Below, piece after piece: positions 17,214-27,063 of a stretch of DNA of 64,000 nt. The first letter of the stretch is position 1; the number at the start of each line of letters is the position of its first letter. The DNA is from Neobacillus jeddahensis (GTDB lineage Bacteria > Bacillota > Bacilli > Bacillales > Cytobacillaceae), in assembly GCF_000612625.1 (NCBI RefSeq), contig NZ_CCAS010000011.1, positions 43,383 to 107,382 of the forward strand, read 5' to 3'. The translations under genes and the position numbers were made by a program. The notes beneath the pieces were generated by a model, which worked only from the letters and a program-made list of their open reading frames with translations, was not told the DNA's origin and made no database searches.

Positions 17214-18404
17214 TTAGTTATTCAAAATGGCAGAAATAAACACTTTTCCGATATTCACCATCGACTTTTCATCTACATCAAATTTCGGATGATGATGGGG
17301 ATAGACTGCATTTAAGTCAGGATTTCCTCCACCCACCCAGAAGAAGGTTCCAGGAACAGCGTCGACGTAATAAGCAAAATCTTCGCCTCCCATATCCGCC
17401 GGCTTTACCACGACATTTTTTTCGCCAAAAATTTCAGTGGACAGCTGTTTGATATAGTCTGTTTCTTTCGGATGATTATACAAAGCAATATACCCTTTGG
17501 TGTATTTCACCTCAATTTTTGCCCCATGCTTTTCGCCTGTATGTTCCGCCATCCAGTTAAGCGCCTTCTCCACTTGAAGTCTTACCTCTTTATCATACGT
17601 TCTCACGGTACCTTTTAAATAGGCTTTATCCGGAATGACATTATGGGCATTGCCGCTATGGAAGGCCCCAACTGTCACTACTGCCGGGTGAAGCGGATCA
17701 ATTTGTCTGCTGACAATGTTTTGTAAATCGATTACGAGATGACTGCCGATCACGACTGGATCAATACAGCGATGCGGTTCTGCCCCGTGCCCGCCCTTCC
17801 CATAAATGGTAATATCATAGGCATCCGATGCCGCATGGACATAACCGTCATTTACGGCAACCGTACCGATCGGGAAATTCACTTCAACATGGGCACCATA
17901 TACTTCGTCAACACCGTCTAAACATCCATCTGCAATCATGCCAACGGCCCCGCCAGGACTTAATTCTTCGGCATGCTGATGAAGGAAAACGACCGTTCCT
18001 TTGATTTCATCCTTTACTTTACTCAATGTTTTGGCGACACCGAGCAAGGCGGCAGTATGAATATCATGTCCGCATGCATGCATCACACCCGGTACTTTTG
18101 ATTTATAGGGTACATCTTTTTCATCCTCAATCGGCAGGGCATCAAAATCGGCTCGTAGGGCAATCGTCTTTCCAGGCTTACCACCCCTTAAATAACCAAC
18201 CACTCCATTGCCGCCCACGCCCGTGCGCACCTCTAACCCTAAATCCTTTAAGTAGTTAGCAATGAACGCAGGGGTTCTTTTTTCTTGAAACGATAATTCT
18301 GGATTCATGTGTAAGTCTCTTCGAATATCGACCAGCTCAGAATAAATACTTTCCAACTCATCAAATGCCTTCTGCTGCAACGTAACCACTTCATTTTTTA
18401 ACAA
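17214..18404 (-). CDS. M20 family amidohydrolase (N-acyl/N-acetyl amino acid type)
   Basis: This 396-residue zinc amidohydrolase is of the M20D type (HipO/AmaA/YkuR-like). It shows DIRRDLHMNPELSFQE at the N-terminus, ALRADFDALPI, GVMHACGHDIHTAALLG (about residues 107-123, metal ligands), HQHAEE with the catalytic Glu near residue 142, and a C-terminal GGEDFAYY metal motif. It likely removes acyl groups or cleaves amide-linked substrates in the cytoplasm. It is downstream of a peptide ABC transporter operon on the same strand (gap of about 58 bp), so it probably processes imported acyl-peptides or N-acyl amino acids. Confidence 0.92.
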   Translation of the reverse strand: MLKNEVVTLQQKAFDELESIYSELVDIRRDLHMNPELSFQEKRTPAFIANYLKDLGLEVRTGVGGNGVVGYLRGGKPGKTIALRADFDALPIEDEKDVPYKSKVPGVMHACGHDIHTAALLGVAKTLSKVKDEIKGTVVFLHQHAEELSPGGAVGMIADGCLDGVDEVYGAHVEVNFPIGTVAVNDGYVHAASDAYDITIYGKGGHGAEPHRCIDPVVIGSHLVIDLQNIVSRQIDPLHPAVVTVGAFHSGNAHNVIPDKAYLKGTVRTYDKEVRLQVEKALNWMAEHTGEKHGAKIEVKYTKGYIALYNHPKETDYIKQLSTEIFGEKNVVVKPADMGGEDFAYYVDAVPGTFFWVGGGNPDLNAVYPHHHPKFDVDEKSMVNIGKVFISAILNN

Positions 18405-18462
18405 AGTAAAAACTCCCTTCTATAATCAACCAACCTGCTCGTATTTATAGATTTCTATTTTT

Positions 18463-19359
18463 CTAGTGTTTCATTCTTGGGTCCAAGGCGTCCCGCAGTC
18501 CATCTCCCAAAAGGTTAAAACCAATTACCACCAGCATAATCGCGATACCCGGAGATACCATCGTCCAAGGGGCCTGGGTAATAAATTGCCTGGAATCAGA
18601 TAACATTTTCCCCCACTCCGGATTAGGTGCTTCTGCTCCTAATCCGAGGAAGCCCAGCGCCGCTGCTTCTAAAATCGATGTTGCAATCGCCAGTGTGCCT
18701 TGAACGATGACCGGTGCCATACTATTTGGTAAGACATGATGGAATAGAATTCGAAAATCCCCCATTCCAATACTTTTTGCCGCCATAATATATTCTTCTT
18801 GCTTCACACTTAATACCTTCGAACGGATCAGTCTGCCAAAGCTTGGGATATTGATAATGGCGATGGCAATTAACGCATTGGATAAGGAGGGACCAAGAAT
18901 CGTGACGATCGCAATCGCCAGCAATATGCTTGGAAAAGCAAGCAAGATATCAAATAGCCGAGAAATAATCGTATCCACCCAACGTCCATAATAACCAGCC
19001 ACGATCCCTAAAATACTTCCTACTATAATGGAGCCAAGAACTGAAAACGTCCCGATCCATAAGGAAATTCTCGTCCCATATAGTATTCTCGATAATATGT
19101 CTCTTCCAAAATCATCCGTCCCTAACCAATGGTCTGCTGACGGAGATTGCAATCGATCGGCTAGCTTTTGTTCATTGATTCCTTCTGGGGCAAGGAGTGG
19201 AGCGATGATCGCGACAATCACAAAAAACGAGATAATCCCTAGACCCACCACCGCTAGCTTATTCTTTCTAAACCGACGCCATAAATCAAGCCACGGGGAA
19301 TGAACCTCCTGCACCTCTTTTACTTGCTGAAATTGTTGAGTATTTAGTATCTCTTGCAT
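18463..19359 (-). CDS. Peptide ABC transporter permease (DppC/OppC type)
   Basis: This protein of about 298 residues has an N-terminal WRRFRKNKLAVVGLGII (OppC_N domain), the GTDDFGRDILSRILYGTRISL motif, and five or six membrane helices. It has the EAA loop around YIMAAKSIGMGDFRILFHHVLPN and ends LGDGLRDALDPRMKH. This is the second permease of a Dpp/Opp-type importer. The ATG at 19359 has AGGG at 7-nt spacing, whereas the ATG at 19374 lacks a ribosome-binding site. The gene follows the DppB-type gene by about 23 bp. Confidence 0.93.
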   Translation of the reverse strand: MQEILNTQQFQQVKEVQEVHSPWLDLWRRFRKNKLAVVGLGIISFFVIVAIIAPLLAPEGINEQKLADRLQSPSADHWLGTDDFGRDILSRILYGTRISLWIGTFSVLGSIIVGSILGIVAGYYGRWVDTIISRLFDILLAFPSILLAIAIVTILGPSLSNALIAIAIINIPSFGRLIRSKVLSVKQEEYIMAAKSIGMGDFRILFHHVLPNSMAPVIVQGTLAIATSILEAAALGFLGLGAEAPNPEWGKMLSDSRQFITQAPWTMVSPGIAIMLVVIGFNLLGDGLRDALDPRMKH

Positions 19360-19382
19360 GAGCATCCCTGCCATTCTAAAAG

Positions 19383-20396
19383 TTAATGATATTTAATTCT
19401 TGGATCAATCGCAGCATACAACAGGTCCACGACTAAATTAATCAATACAAAGAAAGCAGCGACGATTAAAATACCAGTTTGAATCACGGGGTAATCTCTA
19501 AAATTAATCGCCTCATAAATATATCGTCCGATTCCAGGCCAGCCAAATATCGTCTCTGTTAACACGGCACCGCCTAACAAAATTCCCATCTGCATCCCGA
19601 TCACCGTAAGGACGGGAATTAAGGCATTTTTTAGCCCATGTTTGTAGACCACCCAGAACATGCGCATGCCTTTCGCTTGGGCTGTACGAATATAGTCTGA
19701 GCGCATTACCTCAAGCATGCTGGATCTCGTAATCCTAGCAATGATCGCCATCGAGATGGTTCCAAGTGCACACGCTGGTAATATCAAGTGTTTTACGACG
19801 ACATTCAATTGACTAAAATCCCCTTGTATCAAAGTATCGATTAAATAAAAATTCGTTATCGGCGTAACCGGGTCTCGAACATTTTCTCTTCCTGTTGACG
19901 GCAGCCAGCCTAAGTCAATCGAAAAAAACCATTGATCCATTAATCCCAACCAAAAGATCGGCATCGATATCCCCACTAGCGCAATGACCATGGCAGTATA
20001 ATCAAACCAGGAGTTTTGAAACCAAGCACTAATCACACCGGCATTCATGCCAATCACGATGGCGATGAGCAGGGCTACTACAGATAATTCGATGGTAGCG
20101 ATGAAAAACGGCCATATCTCTTGGCTGATAGGTGCCCCCGTTCGTATCGATGTACCGATATCACCAGTAAACAGGCCCTTCATATAAGAAAAATATTGAA
20201 TATACCACGGCTGATCCAACCCTAATTGGCTTGTCAAGGCTTCAAGCGATTCTTTCGTGGCTCGTTGTCCTAAAATTAATTGTGCTGGATTACCTGGTAT
20301 GAGCCGTAAGATAAAAAAAACGATCAGTGTCATCCCTATCAAGACAGGAATGACCATTAACAGGCGCCGTATTGTATATGAAAGAATGGTAATCAC
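19383..20396 (-). CDS. Peptide ABC transporter permease (DppB/OppB type)
   Basis: This 337-residue inner-membrane permease begins with the usual YTIRRLLMVIPVLIGMTLIVFFILRLIPGNPA helix. It has the EAA-type loop YIRTAQAKGMRMFWVVYKHGLKNALIPV and ends with DLLYAAIDPRIKYH. About six membrane helices are visible. It forms the channel with the DppC-type permease encoded next. It lies between the substrate-binding protein gene and the second permease gene, all on the minus strand. Confidence 0.94.
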   Translation of the reverse strand: MITILSYTIRRLLMVIPVLIGMTLIVFFILRLIPGNPAQLILGQRATKESLEALTSQLGLDQPWYIQYFSYMKGLFTGDIGTSIRTGAPISQEIWPFFIATIELSVVALLIAIVIGMNAGVISAWFQNSWFDYTAMVIALVGISMPIFWLGLMDQWFFSIDLGWLPSTGRENVRDPVTPITNFYLIDTLIQGDFSQLNVVVKHLILPACALGTISMAIIARITRSSMLEVMRSDYIRTAQAKGMRMFWVVYKHGLKNALIPVLTVIGMQMGILLGGAVLTETIFGWPGIGRYIYEAINFRDYPVIQTGILIVAAFFVLINLVVDLLYAAIDPRIKYH

Positions 20397-20445
20397 CTCT
20401 TAACTTATTTGGAGAGTTAGGAGGGGCTGCCCCCTCCCTCCTCCA

Positions 20446-22053
20446 TTATTTAAAATCAATTTTCGTTGTGATCACTCTTCCTGTTGGATGTGGATCAAAT
20501 CCGATAAGATCCCCTCTTGCTGCTAAAACAGGTGTGGTATGAACTAACGGAATAATCGGTGCATCATCATGCATGATTTCTTGGACCTGCTGATATAGTT
20601 CGTTCCGTTTTCCTTCATCCGTAACAGATCTTGCTTCCGTTAACAGCTCGTTTACCTCGTCATTTGAATATTGCGTCGAGTTTAGACTTCCGATATTGTC
20701 CTTATGCCATAATGAATAAATGAAGTCGTCAGCATCTCCATTCGCACCTGTCCATCCTAGCAGGAATGAATCTGCTTCCCCTGCTTTCGTTTTTTCTAAA
20801 TAGGTCGCCCATTCATAGGTCACAATTTTTGCCTTGACGCCAATCTTCGCAAAGCTTGACTGAAGGAAGACGGATACTTTATTAGCATCAGGCATATACG
20901 GACGTGAAACGGGCATCGCCCATAATTCCATACTGAAACCATTTGGGTAGCCTGCCTCAGCTAGCAGTTCTTTCGCCTTTTTCACATCATATGGATACGC
21001 ATCGACATCATCATTGTATCCTTCAACCGCCGGTGGAATCGGGTTTTTCGCCGCAACCGCTTGACCTCCGAAAAATGCCTTAATCATTTCGTCTTTATCA
21101 ATCGCATAATTTAATGCTTGGCGAACGAGCTTATTATCGAAGGGCTTTCTCGTAACGGTTAAACCTAAATAGCCGATATTAAGAGAAGGTCTCGATAAAA
21201 TTTGTAAGTTTTTATCCGCTTCTATTTGTTGAATGTTTCCAGGGTCGACGCCATCCATCATGTCAATTTCTCCGCTCATTAAAGCATTTAAACGTGCCGT
21301 ATTGTCACCAATCGTCCGGAAAATAACTTGATCCAACTTTGGATAACCTTCTAACCAGTATTCTTTGTTTTTATTTAAGACAATTCGATCATTTCTTTTC
21401 CACTCTTCAAACGCAAATGGTCCGGTACCAACAGGATGGCCGCTATAATCCTCACCATATTTGTCTATTGCTGCTGGACTTGAAATCGAGAATGGCGTTA
21501 AGGCGAGAGTTTTAAGGAATGTCGGCATCACATGCTTTAAAGTAAACTTCACCGTATTGGCGTCAACAGCTTCTACAGCTTGAAGATTATGTGTCTCATC
21601 CCCCTTAAATCCCCGAAAAGCGGAAGCATACACAGGGAATTTCGCAGCATCCTTTCCATTCATCCAACGCTCAAAATTATAGACGACTGCTTCTGCATTG
21701 AAATCAGTCCCATCTTGAAATTTAACACCCTCACGAAGTTTAAAGGTATAAGTCAAGCCATTATCCGCTTCTTCCCATTCTGTTGCGAGTAGTGGTGCAA
21801 TCGTCGTTTTTCCTTCATCAAATGTCACTAATGTTTCTAAAATACTTTGGGAAACATTTTCAGATTCACTGTCAGTTACTTCTGATGGATCCAAAGAAAC
21901 CGAATCGCCGCCCCGGGCAAAGACAAAAGATTTTTTCCCTGCCTTTGCGGTTGAATCCACTTGATCATCTTGTCCTGATTTTGAGCATCCCACTAATGCC
22001 ATCGATAGTAAAAAAGCACCCAGAAGCATAAAAAGTAACCGATTCGTTTTCAT
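20446..22053 (-). CDS. Peptide ABC transporter substrate-binding lipoprotein (SBP_bac_5)
   Basis: This protein of about 535 residues is a Dpp/Opp-type extracellular binding lipoprotein. The signal ends LSMALVGC (lipidated Cys near residue 22). Family features include LVTFDEGKTTIAPLLATEWE, TYTFKLREGVKFQDGTDFNAEAVVYNFERW and GTGPFAFEEWKRND. The annotated start at 22053 (MKTNRLLF) follows GAGAGG; a longer frame adds seven residues with no gain. It supplies substrate to the neighbouring permeases. Preference for peptides is the default family assignment, although nickel- or glutathione-binding members exist. Confidence 0.94.
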   Translation of the reverse strand: MKTNRLLFMLLGAFLLSMALVGCSKSGQDDQVDSTAKAGKKSFVFARGGDSVSLDPSEVTDSESENVSQSILETLVTFDEGKTTIAPLLATEWEEADNGLTYTFKLREGVKFQDGTDFNAEAVVYNFERWMNGKDAAKFPVYASAFRGFKGDETHNLQAVEAVDANTVKFTLKHVMPTFLKTLALTPFSISSPAAIDKYGEDYSGHPVGTGPFAFEEWKRNDRIVLNKNKEYWLEGYPKLDQVIFRTIGDNTARLNALMSGEIDMMDGVDPGNIQQIEADKNLQILSRPSLNIGYLGLTVTRKPFDNKLVRQALNYAIDKDEMIKAFFGGQAVAAKNPIPPAVEGYNDDVDAYPYDVKKAKELLAEAGYPNGFSMELWAMPVSRPYMPDANKVSVFLQSSFAKIGVKAKIVTYEWATYLEKTKAGEADSFLLGWTGANGDADDFIYSLWHKDNIGSLNSTQYSNDEVNELLTEARSVTDEGKRNELYQQVQEIMHDDAPIIPLVHTTPVLAARGDLIGFDPHPTGRVITTKIDFK

Positions 22054-22084
22054 TTGATCAATTCCTCTCTCCATCTTTTATAAT

Positions 22085-23074
22085 TTATACATGCAGTTTC
22101 CCATCATGATAAAGATGACATGCAACATAATGAGCTGGTTCCACTTCCTGAAAATCAGGACTCTGTGACTGACAAATATCCATGGCTTTCGGACACCTCG
22201 TATGAAAAGGACACCCTTTAGGAGGATTAGACGGACTCGGAATATCTCCGGTTAAGATCTCTTGTTCATTTCTTGCTGCTTTTGGGTCCGCAATCGGAAC
22301 GGCTGAAAGAAGCGCTTTTGTATAGGGATGGAGCGGCTGTTCATAAAGGCGTTCGCTCTCGGTCAATTCGACTAAATGCCCTAAATACATCACGCCAACC
22401 CGATCACTAATATGCCTGACAACCCCTAGGTCATGGGCAATAAACAGGTACGTCAAATCAAATTCTTTCTGCAATTCCTGTAGTAGATTTAACACCTGGG
22501 ATTGGATCGAAACATCTAAGGCAGAAACGGGTTCATCTGCTACGATCAATTTGGGCCTCGTCATTAACGCTCTGGCAATGCCAATCCGCTGCCTTTGTCC
22601 ACCGCTGAATTGATGAGGATACCGCTTTGCGTGATAGCTGCTGAGACCGACCACTTCAAGCATTTCTCTAACCTTCTGTTTGCGGTCTTCAGCCCTGCCC
22701 ATTCCTTGAACAATTAAAGGCTCAGATAAGATTCTTTCAACCGTATGCCTAGGGTTTAACGAAGCAAACGGATCTTGAAAGATCATCTGCATTTCTCTGC
22801 GAAGACTTTTCATCTCTTTCCTTGAGAGGTTTGTAATCTCCTGATCTTCAAAATAGATTTGACCTTCTGTCGGTTCTAGCAATCTCATTAACAGCCGGCC
22901 AGTAGTGGATTTTCCACAGCCGCTTTCCCCTACTAATCCCAATGTTTCCCCTTTTTTTATAAGAAAAGAAACACCATCGACGGCTTTTACGGCTCCTACC
23001 TGTTTCCCGATGATTCCTCCCTTGATCGGAAAATGCTTCCTCAGATTCTTCACTTCTAGTAAAGTATCAGACAC
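22085..23074 (-). CDS. Peptide ABC transporter ATP-binding protein (DppF/OppF type)
   Basis: This 329-residue ABC ATPase has Walker [13 protein letters not shown], a Q-loop, signature [15 protein letters not shown], Walker [13 protein letters not shown] and the C-terminal oligopeptide/dipeptide extension ([17 protein letters not shown], a four-Cys pattern that can hold an iron-sulfur cluster in this family). It overlaps the DppD-type gene by about 8 nt and is followed directly by the binding-protein gene. It energises the importer together with the DppD-type ATPase. Confidence 0.95.
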   Translation of the reverse strand: MSDTLLEVKNLRKHFPIKGGIIGKQVGAVKAVDGVSFLIKKGETLGLVGESGCGKSTTGRLLMRLLEPTEGQIYFEDQEITNLSRKEMKSLRREMQMIFQDPFASLNPRHTVERILSEPLIVQGMGRAEDRKQKVREMLEVVGLSSYHAKRYPHQFSGGQRQRIGIARALMTRPKLIVADEPVSALDVSIQSQVLNLLQELQKEFDLTYLFIAHDLGVVRHISDRVGVMYLGHLVELTESERLYEQPLHPYTKALLSAVPIADPKAARNEQEILTGDIPSPSNPPKGCPFHTRCPKAMDICQSQSPDFQEVEPAHYVACHLYHDGKLHV

Positions 23075-24065
23075 TGTAGCTCACATCCTCTACTGTTTCA
23101 TGTAAAAAGCAGCGAACACTCTTGCCATGCCCCATATCAAGTAATGGAGGGGTTTCTGTGAAACAGCGATTCGTCGCAAATTCACAGCGTGCTGCAAAAG
23201 CACATCCTTGTTTAATCGATCCTGGCTTTGGAACATTACCCGGGATGGAATAGAGTTTGTCGATTTTCATATGGACATCGGGAACTGATTTAATTAACCC
23301 GATAGTGTAAGGATGTTTTGGGTGCTCATAAATCGATTCAACATCCCCCTCCTCGACAATTTTACCCGCATACATGACAACCACTCTTTCGCAGACTTCG
23401 GCGACGACTCCCAAATCATGGGTAATGAGCATGATGGCTGTCTGATCGTTTTCATTCAATTTCTTCATAAGCCTTAATATTTGCGCCTGTATGGTAACAT
23501 CTAATGCCGTGGTTGGTTCATCCGCAATCAATAATTTCGGCTCACACACCATGGCCATCGCAATCATTACGCGTTGCCGCATGCCGCCGGACAGCTGGTG
23601 AGGATAGTCATCAATTAATTCCTCTGCTCTCGGCAGGCCAACATGCTTCATGATCTCAATTGCCCTATTTCTTGCCTGTTTCTTATCCATTTTTTGATGA
23701 AGTCGAATCGCTTCAACAAGTTGATTGCCGATCGTATAAACCGGATTCAGTGATGTCATCGGCTCTTGGAAAATCATCGCCACGTCATTACCCCGAATCT
23801 GCCGCATTCTTTTTTCAGGTAGTTTCGTCAGGTCCTCGCCATTTAATAAAATTTCCCCACTGATAATCTTTCCGGGCGGATTCGGGACCAAACCCATGAT
23901 CGATAACGAGGTAACGCTTTTGCCACACCCAGATTCACCGACCACACCGAGAATTTCCCCTTTATTAATATGAAAACTGACATGATCGACAGCAGGGATG
24001 ATGCCGTCATCCGTAAAAAAAGATGTTGTGAGATTTTTTACTTCCAATACAGGTTTACTCCTCAA
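23067..24065 (-). CDS. Peptide ABC transporter ATP-binding protein (DppD/OppD type)
   Basis: This ABC ATPase of about 332 residues has Walker [14 protein letters not shown], signature [15 protein letters not shown], Walker [13 protein letters not shown] and the oligopeptide/dipeptide C-terminal domain with Cys-rich [15 protein letters not shown]. The likely start is the TTG at 24065, 6 nt behind AGAGGTG; the GTG at 24074 lies inside that ribosome-binding site. It directly follows the M24 peptidase gene and overlaps the DppF-type gene. Confidence 0.94.
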   Translation of the reverse strand: MRSKPVLEVKNLTTSFFTDDGIIPAVDHVSFHINKGEILGVVGESGCGKSVTSLSIMGLVPNPPGKIISGEILLNGEDLTKLPEKRMRQIRGNDVAMIFQEPMTSLNPVYTIGNQLVEAIRLHQKMDKKQARNRAIEIMKHVGLPRAEELIDDYPHQLSGGMRQRVMIAMAMVCEPKLLIADEPTTALDVTIQAQILRLMKKLNENDQTAIMLITHDLGVVAEVCERVVVMYAGKIVEEGDVESIYEHPKHPYTIGLIKSVPDVHMKIDKLYSIPGNVPKPGSIKQGCAFAARCEFATNRCFTETPPLLDMGHGKSVRCFLHETVEDVSYSV

Positions 24066-24089
24066 AAGTTTCACCTCTGAATGTTCTTC

Positions 24090-25262
24090 TTATTTCTCAA
24101 GTAAATTTGGGGGTAAGTGCGTAAGTCGTTCACATCCATCGTCTGTTACTCTGATTGATTCACTGACGACAAAACCTGTGTCAGCCTGGAATAGGGCGGG
24201 TAAAATATGAAAGGTCATGTTTTTTTGTAAGATACTCGTATCACCGGGACGGATACTAATCGTCTGTTCACCCCAATCCGGGGGATAACCGACCCCAATT
24301 GGGTAACCTACTCGCGAATCTTTCATGATCGTAGATTTTGATAATACCTTGTTCCAGCTCCTGGCCACCTCATCACAGGTAATTCCTGCCTTTATCACAT
24401 GAAGCATTTCATCCAAACCTTCTAGAACAATATTCACGGTGTCAATGTATGTTTGAGGAGGGGTACCTAAGTAAACGGTCCGCGCTAATGGTGCATGGTA
24501 ACGATTCACACAACCAGATAGTTCAAGAGTCACAATATCTGCTTTCTTATATGGACGATTTGTCCAAGACAAATGTGGTGCCGAAATTTTTTCACCAGAG
24601 GACATAAGTGGGATAATGGCTGGATAATCTCCAGGCTGAGCTTCAGTACCTTTTATGAGGGACTGATACATTCGAGCAGCGACATCTGATTCTTTTACAC
24701 CCTCTTGGATCGAATCAAAAGCCGTGTTCATCGCATGAACAGTAATTTCTCCTGCTTGCTTCATATAAGTGATTTCTGTTTCTGACTTAATCATTCTCAC
24801 GTGATTGACTAAAAATGAAGCATCTATAAATGGACAATCAGGGAGCTTTTTTTGTAATTCCATGAATGATGTCACACTAAGCGAATCCTGGCCCCATTCA
24901 AGACCGATTCTTTGATTGGTAACCCCCTTTTCCTTTAATACATCAGCAAAAAAGTGCATCGGGTGTTTCGTGTTCGATTGAACGTAATCATCCCCATATC
25001 CGATGATATTTTCCGTCCTGAGCCACGTGGAAAAAGCAGCTCCAGGAACATCCATGTTCCGGCCAATCCAAATCGGTTCTGGTTCATCAAGCAGGACCAC
25101 TACTCCCTGGATCACATAAAATGAATAGCCATCATAACCTGAAAGATAATTCATGTTTGCTGGATTCGTTGTGATCAAAATATCAATCTCTCTTTTTTGC
25201 ATCGCTAATTTTGTATTATGTAACCGCTTACTAAATTCTTCCTTTTCAAAAACCATAACCAT
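24090..25262 (-). CDS. M24 family Xaa-Pro peptidase-like protein
   Basis: This protein of about 390 residues has the creatinase-type N-terminal domain and a C-terminal pita-bread fold (M24). It aligns with Xaa-Pro aminopeptidase/prolidase-like enzymes and ectoine hydrolase-type relatives. The classical metal ligands are not all obvious: HAPLARTVYLG and IRPGDTSILQ are present, but the usual D-D pair is changed (VTLELSGC). Activity may therefore be atypical. GGAGGAGGG precedes ATG 25262; an ATG at 25256 is the alternative. A 22-residue longer frame lacks a ribosome-binding site. It heads the peptide-transporter operon. Confidence 0.82.
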   Translation of the reverse strand: MVMVFEKEEFSKRLHNTKLAMQKREIDILITTNPANMNYLSGYDGYSFYVIQGVVVLLDEPEPIWIGRNMDVPGAAFSTWLRTENIIGYGDDYVQSNTKHPMHFFADVLKEKGVTNQRIGLEWGQDSLSVTSFMELQKKLPDCPFIDASFLVNHVRMIKSETEITYMKQAGEITVHAMNTAFDSIQEGVKESDVAARMYQSLIKGTEAQPGDYPAIIPLMSSGEKISAPHLSWTNRPYKKADIVTLELSGCVNRYHAPLARTVYLGTPPQTYIDTVNIVLEGLDEMLHVIKAGITCDEVARSWNKVLSKSTIMKDSRVGYPIGVGYPPDWGEQTISIRPGDTSILQKNMTFHILPALFQADTGFVVSESIRVTDDGCERLTHLPPNLLEK

Positions 25263-25683
25263 CCCTCCTCCTTGATAGGTTCTTTTAATTTGTTTAATAC
25301 GTTTAAAATTTACTAAACGTTTAGACAAAAGAAAATAGCAACAACCAATGTTATCTCTTTATTTATTGTAGCAAATATTTATAAAATTTAAAACATTTAA
25401 TATTTTTAAAATTTTATAAAATCAAATCACTTACCTATTTATCCATCATAATACTTACCACAAACCACTTTTGCAATTACTTTGGTAGATTATCTTACAG
25501 AGTTTCTGAGCCATGGGGACGGTTCTCATGGCTCTAAAGTTCATTTGAATAAAGAAACAACACTCTAATCTTACATTGATCGCTCTCACCCCTTTTTTGA
25601 AGAATTCCATTTAAAGACCTAAATATAGTTTTATACTAAAAAGCAGATCTTAGGAAAAGTTCAGGAATGGGAGTACTCTTCCA
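25263..25683. promoter_or_regulatory. Upstream region of the peptide-uptake operon, with a solo repeat arm
   Basis: About 420 bp without a real gene separates the M24 gene start from the GH18 gene end. It holds very AT-rich DNA (25380-25440) that presumably contains the operon promoter, and a solo repeat arm at 25509-25536. No precise promoter or operator could be called. Confidence 0.45.
25509..25536. repeat. Solo arm of the dispersed repeat family
   Basis: GCCATGGGGACGGTTCTCATGGC matches the left-arm type; no right arm follows within 100 bp. It lies in the spacer between the GH18 and M24 genes. Confidence 0.8.
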
Positions 25684-26790
25684 TCACTTGTGTACTTTTA
25701 TTTTCTCGGGTATCGTCTTCCAGTACATCGGGTCTTCTAAACCGAGCCGCCAAATCCCGATTCCCCGTAAGTTATATTTTTCTACAAGGTCAAGCTTAAA
25801 CCTTAGGCTATAGCTATTCTCAAACCAAGCCTGATGGCTATGATGTTTTTCATCTACGTAGCTGAAATGAGGTGTTTGCGAACGTGAGTCCCATAAAACT
25901 TTAGCATTATACTTTGTTTTCCGATCCATTAACAGTGAATAAGAGCTATACAAGGCTTTGTCTGTTGTTGTATCCCAGTCCCATCCATAACCAGCGATAC
26001 CGAGTAAAATTTTTGATGGTGGTACTCCATGTTTCAAAGCATAACGAATCGTTGCTTCTGTCCAATTGACTGATGCTGTTGGCCCGGGTGCTGTTCTTGG
26101 GTTGTGTTCATCGTATGTCATAATCATTAACCTATCTGAAAATTGACCAAGCTTTTCGTAATCAAACCACGGCGACCAGGGATTAGCACGAGAATCACCT
26201 GTGTTTGCCGGGACTGATACCGACACCACTTTCCCATCACGATGCAGTACAACAGACAATTCTTTTATCAGCTGACTAAAAGAATCTCGGTCAGCCAAAT
26301 ACAAATTTTCCATATCAATATTAATTCCATCATATTGAAACTGATTTATTTCATTTCGTACGTTCTGGATAAAAATAGTGCGGCTTTTATCGGTGTCGAG
26401 TACCTTACTCGCTACCTGTTTGCCCTTCTCCAGCTTTTCATATAAGAGATTATGTACCACCATATATACCTTCAGATGTTTTTTATGTGCACTCTGAATA
26501 ACCTTTCGCTTATGATCTGCTGTAACGGAATCGATAAGACTGCCGGGACGTTTATCATCAAGCTTGTACCAAAAAGGTGCAATGATGCTTAAATTGTTGA
26601 ATTGTGAGTTAACTGTTGGTTGAGACCCTGAATACGTTCCTTCCTGTTCTGTGTAGAAACCTAACACTTCTCGAGGAGTTTTAGGCTTATTGTATTCCTC
26701 TTTTGCTAGTAGCGGAATACTGGAGAACATGAGTAATAATGCCATACTAAAAAAAATAATGGTGAATGACCCATAACAATTTTTCGCCAT
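25684..26790 (-). CDS. Glycoside hydrolase family 18 protein (secreted)
   Basis: This 368-residue protein has an N-terminal signal peptide or anchor (hydrophobic residues about 8-28). The GH18 active-site strand is FQYDGINIDMENL (about residues 151-163), with the DxxDxDxE pattern and catalytic Glu at 161. Other family segments are IMTYDEHNPRTAPGPTASV and GIAGYGWDWD. No LysM repeats are seen, unlike spore-wall YaaH. It could cleave peptidoglycan or chitin-type glycans on the cell or spore surface. It is a single gene with no obvious partner, upstream of which lies a long hairpin at 26961-27031. Confidence 0.92.
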   Translation of the reverse strand: MAKNCYGSFTIIFFSMALLLMFSSIPLLAKEEYNKPKTPREVLGFYTEQEGTYSGSQPTVNSQFNNLSIIAPFWYKLDDKRPGSLIDSVTADHKRKVIQSAHKKHLKVYMVVHNLLYEKLEKGKQVASKVLDTDKSRTIFIQNVRNEINQFQYDGINIDMENLYLADRDSFSQLIKELSVVLHRDGKVVSVSVPANTGDSRANPWSPWFDYEKLGQFSDRLMIMTYDEHNPRTAPGPTASVNWTEATIRYALKHGVPPSKILLGIAGYGWDWDTTTDKALYSSYSLLMDRKTKYNAKVLWDSRSQTPHFSYVDEKHHSHQAWFENSYSLRFKLDLVEKYNLRGIGIWRLGLEDPMYWKTIPEKIKVHK

Positions 26791-26960
26791 AATACCCCTT
26801 CTTTTACTTTATATAGTACTTAAGGTGATAGAAAAGATTGCAACTTATTCACGAATTGACTTTCTAGAGGAAAAAGGTTTTTTATCATATTGCTTCATAT
26901 GATTTCTTCCTATGATGGTGATAAGATGTGTTGACTACTAAATCTGTAAATGAGGGCATA

Positions 26961-27031
26961 AAAAAAGTATGTCGCTCTAGGGATTGTTTGGTTTGGCAAT
27001 TAAACAATCCAACAAAGAGGCATACTTTTTT
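26961..27031 (-). terminator. Long imperfect hairpin terminator after the CPBP genes
   Basis: AAAAAAGTATG (26961-26971) pairs with CATACTTTTTT (27021-27031), with inner stems CTCT/AGAG and GGATTGTTT/AAACAATCC. The minus strand ends in seven T. It follows the stop of the CPBP protease gene at 27064. Confidence 0.75.
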
Positions 27032-27063
27032 GTTGTTTTATAAAATAATTTTACATTGAGCTA

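Noticed and set aside
25380..25430. Possible CodY-type box in the AT-rich upstream region of the peptide operon
   Set aside because: The DNA is so AT-rich that such matches occur by chance; no site stands out.
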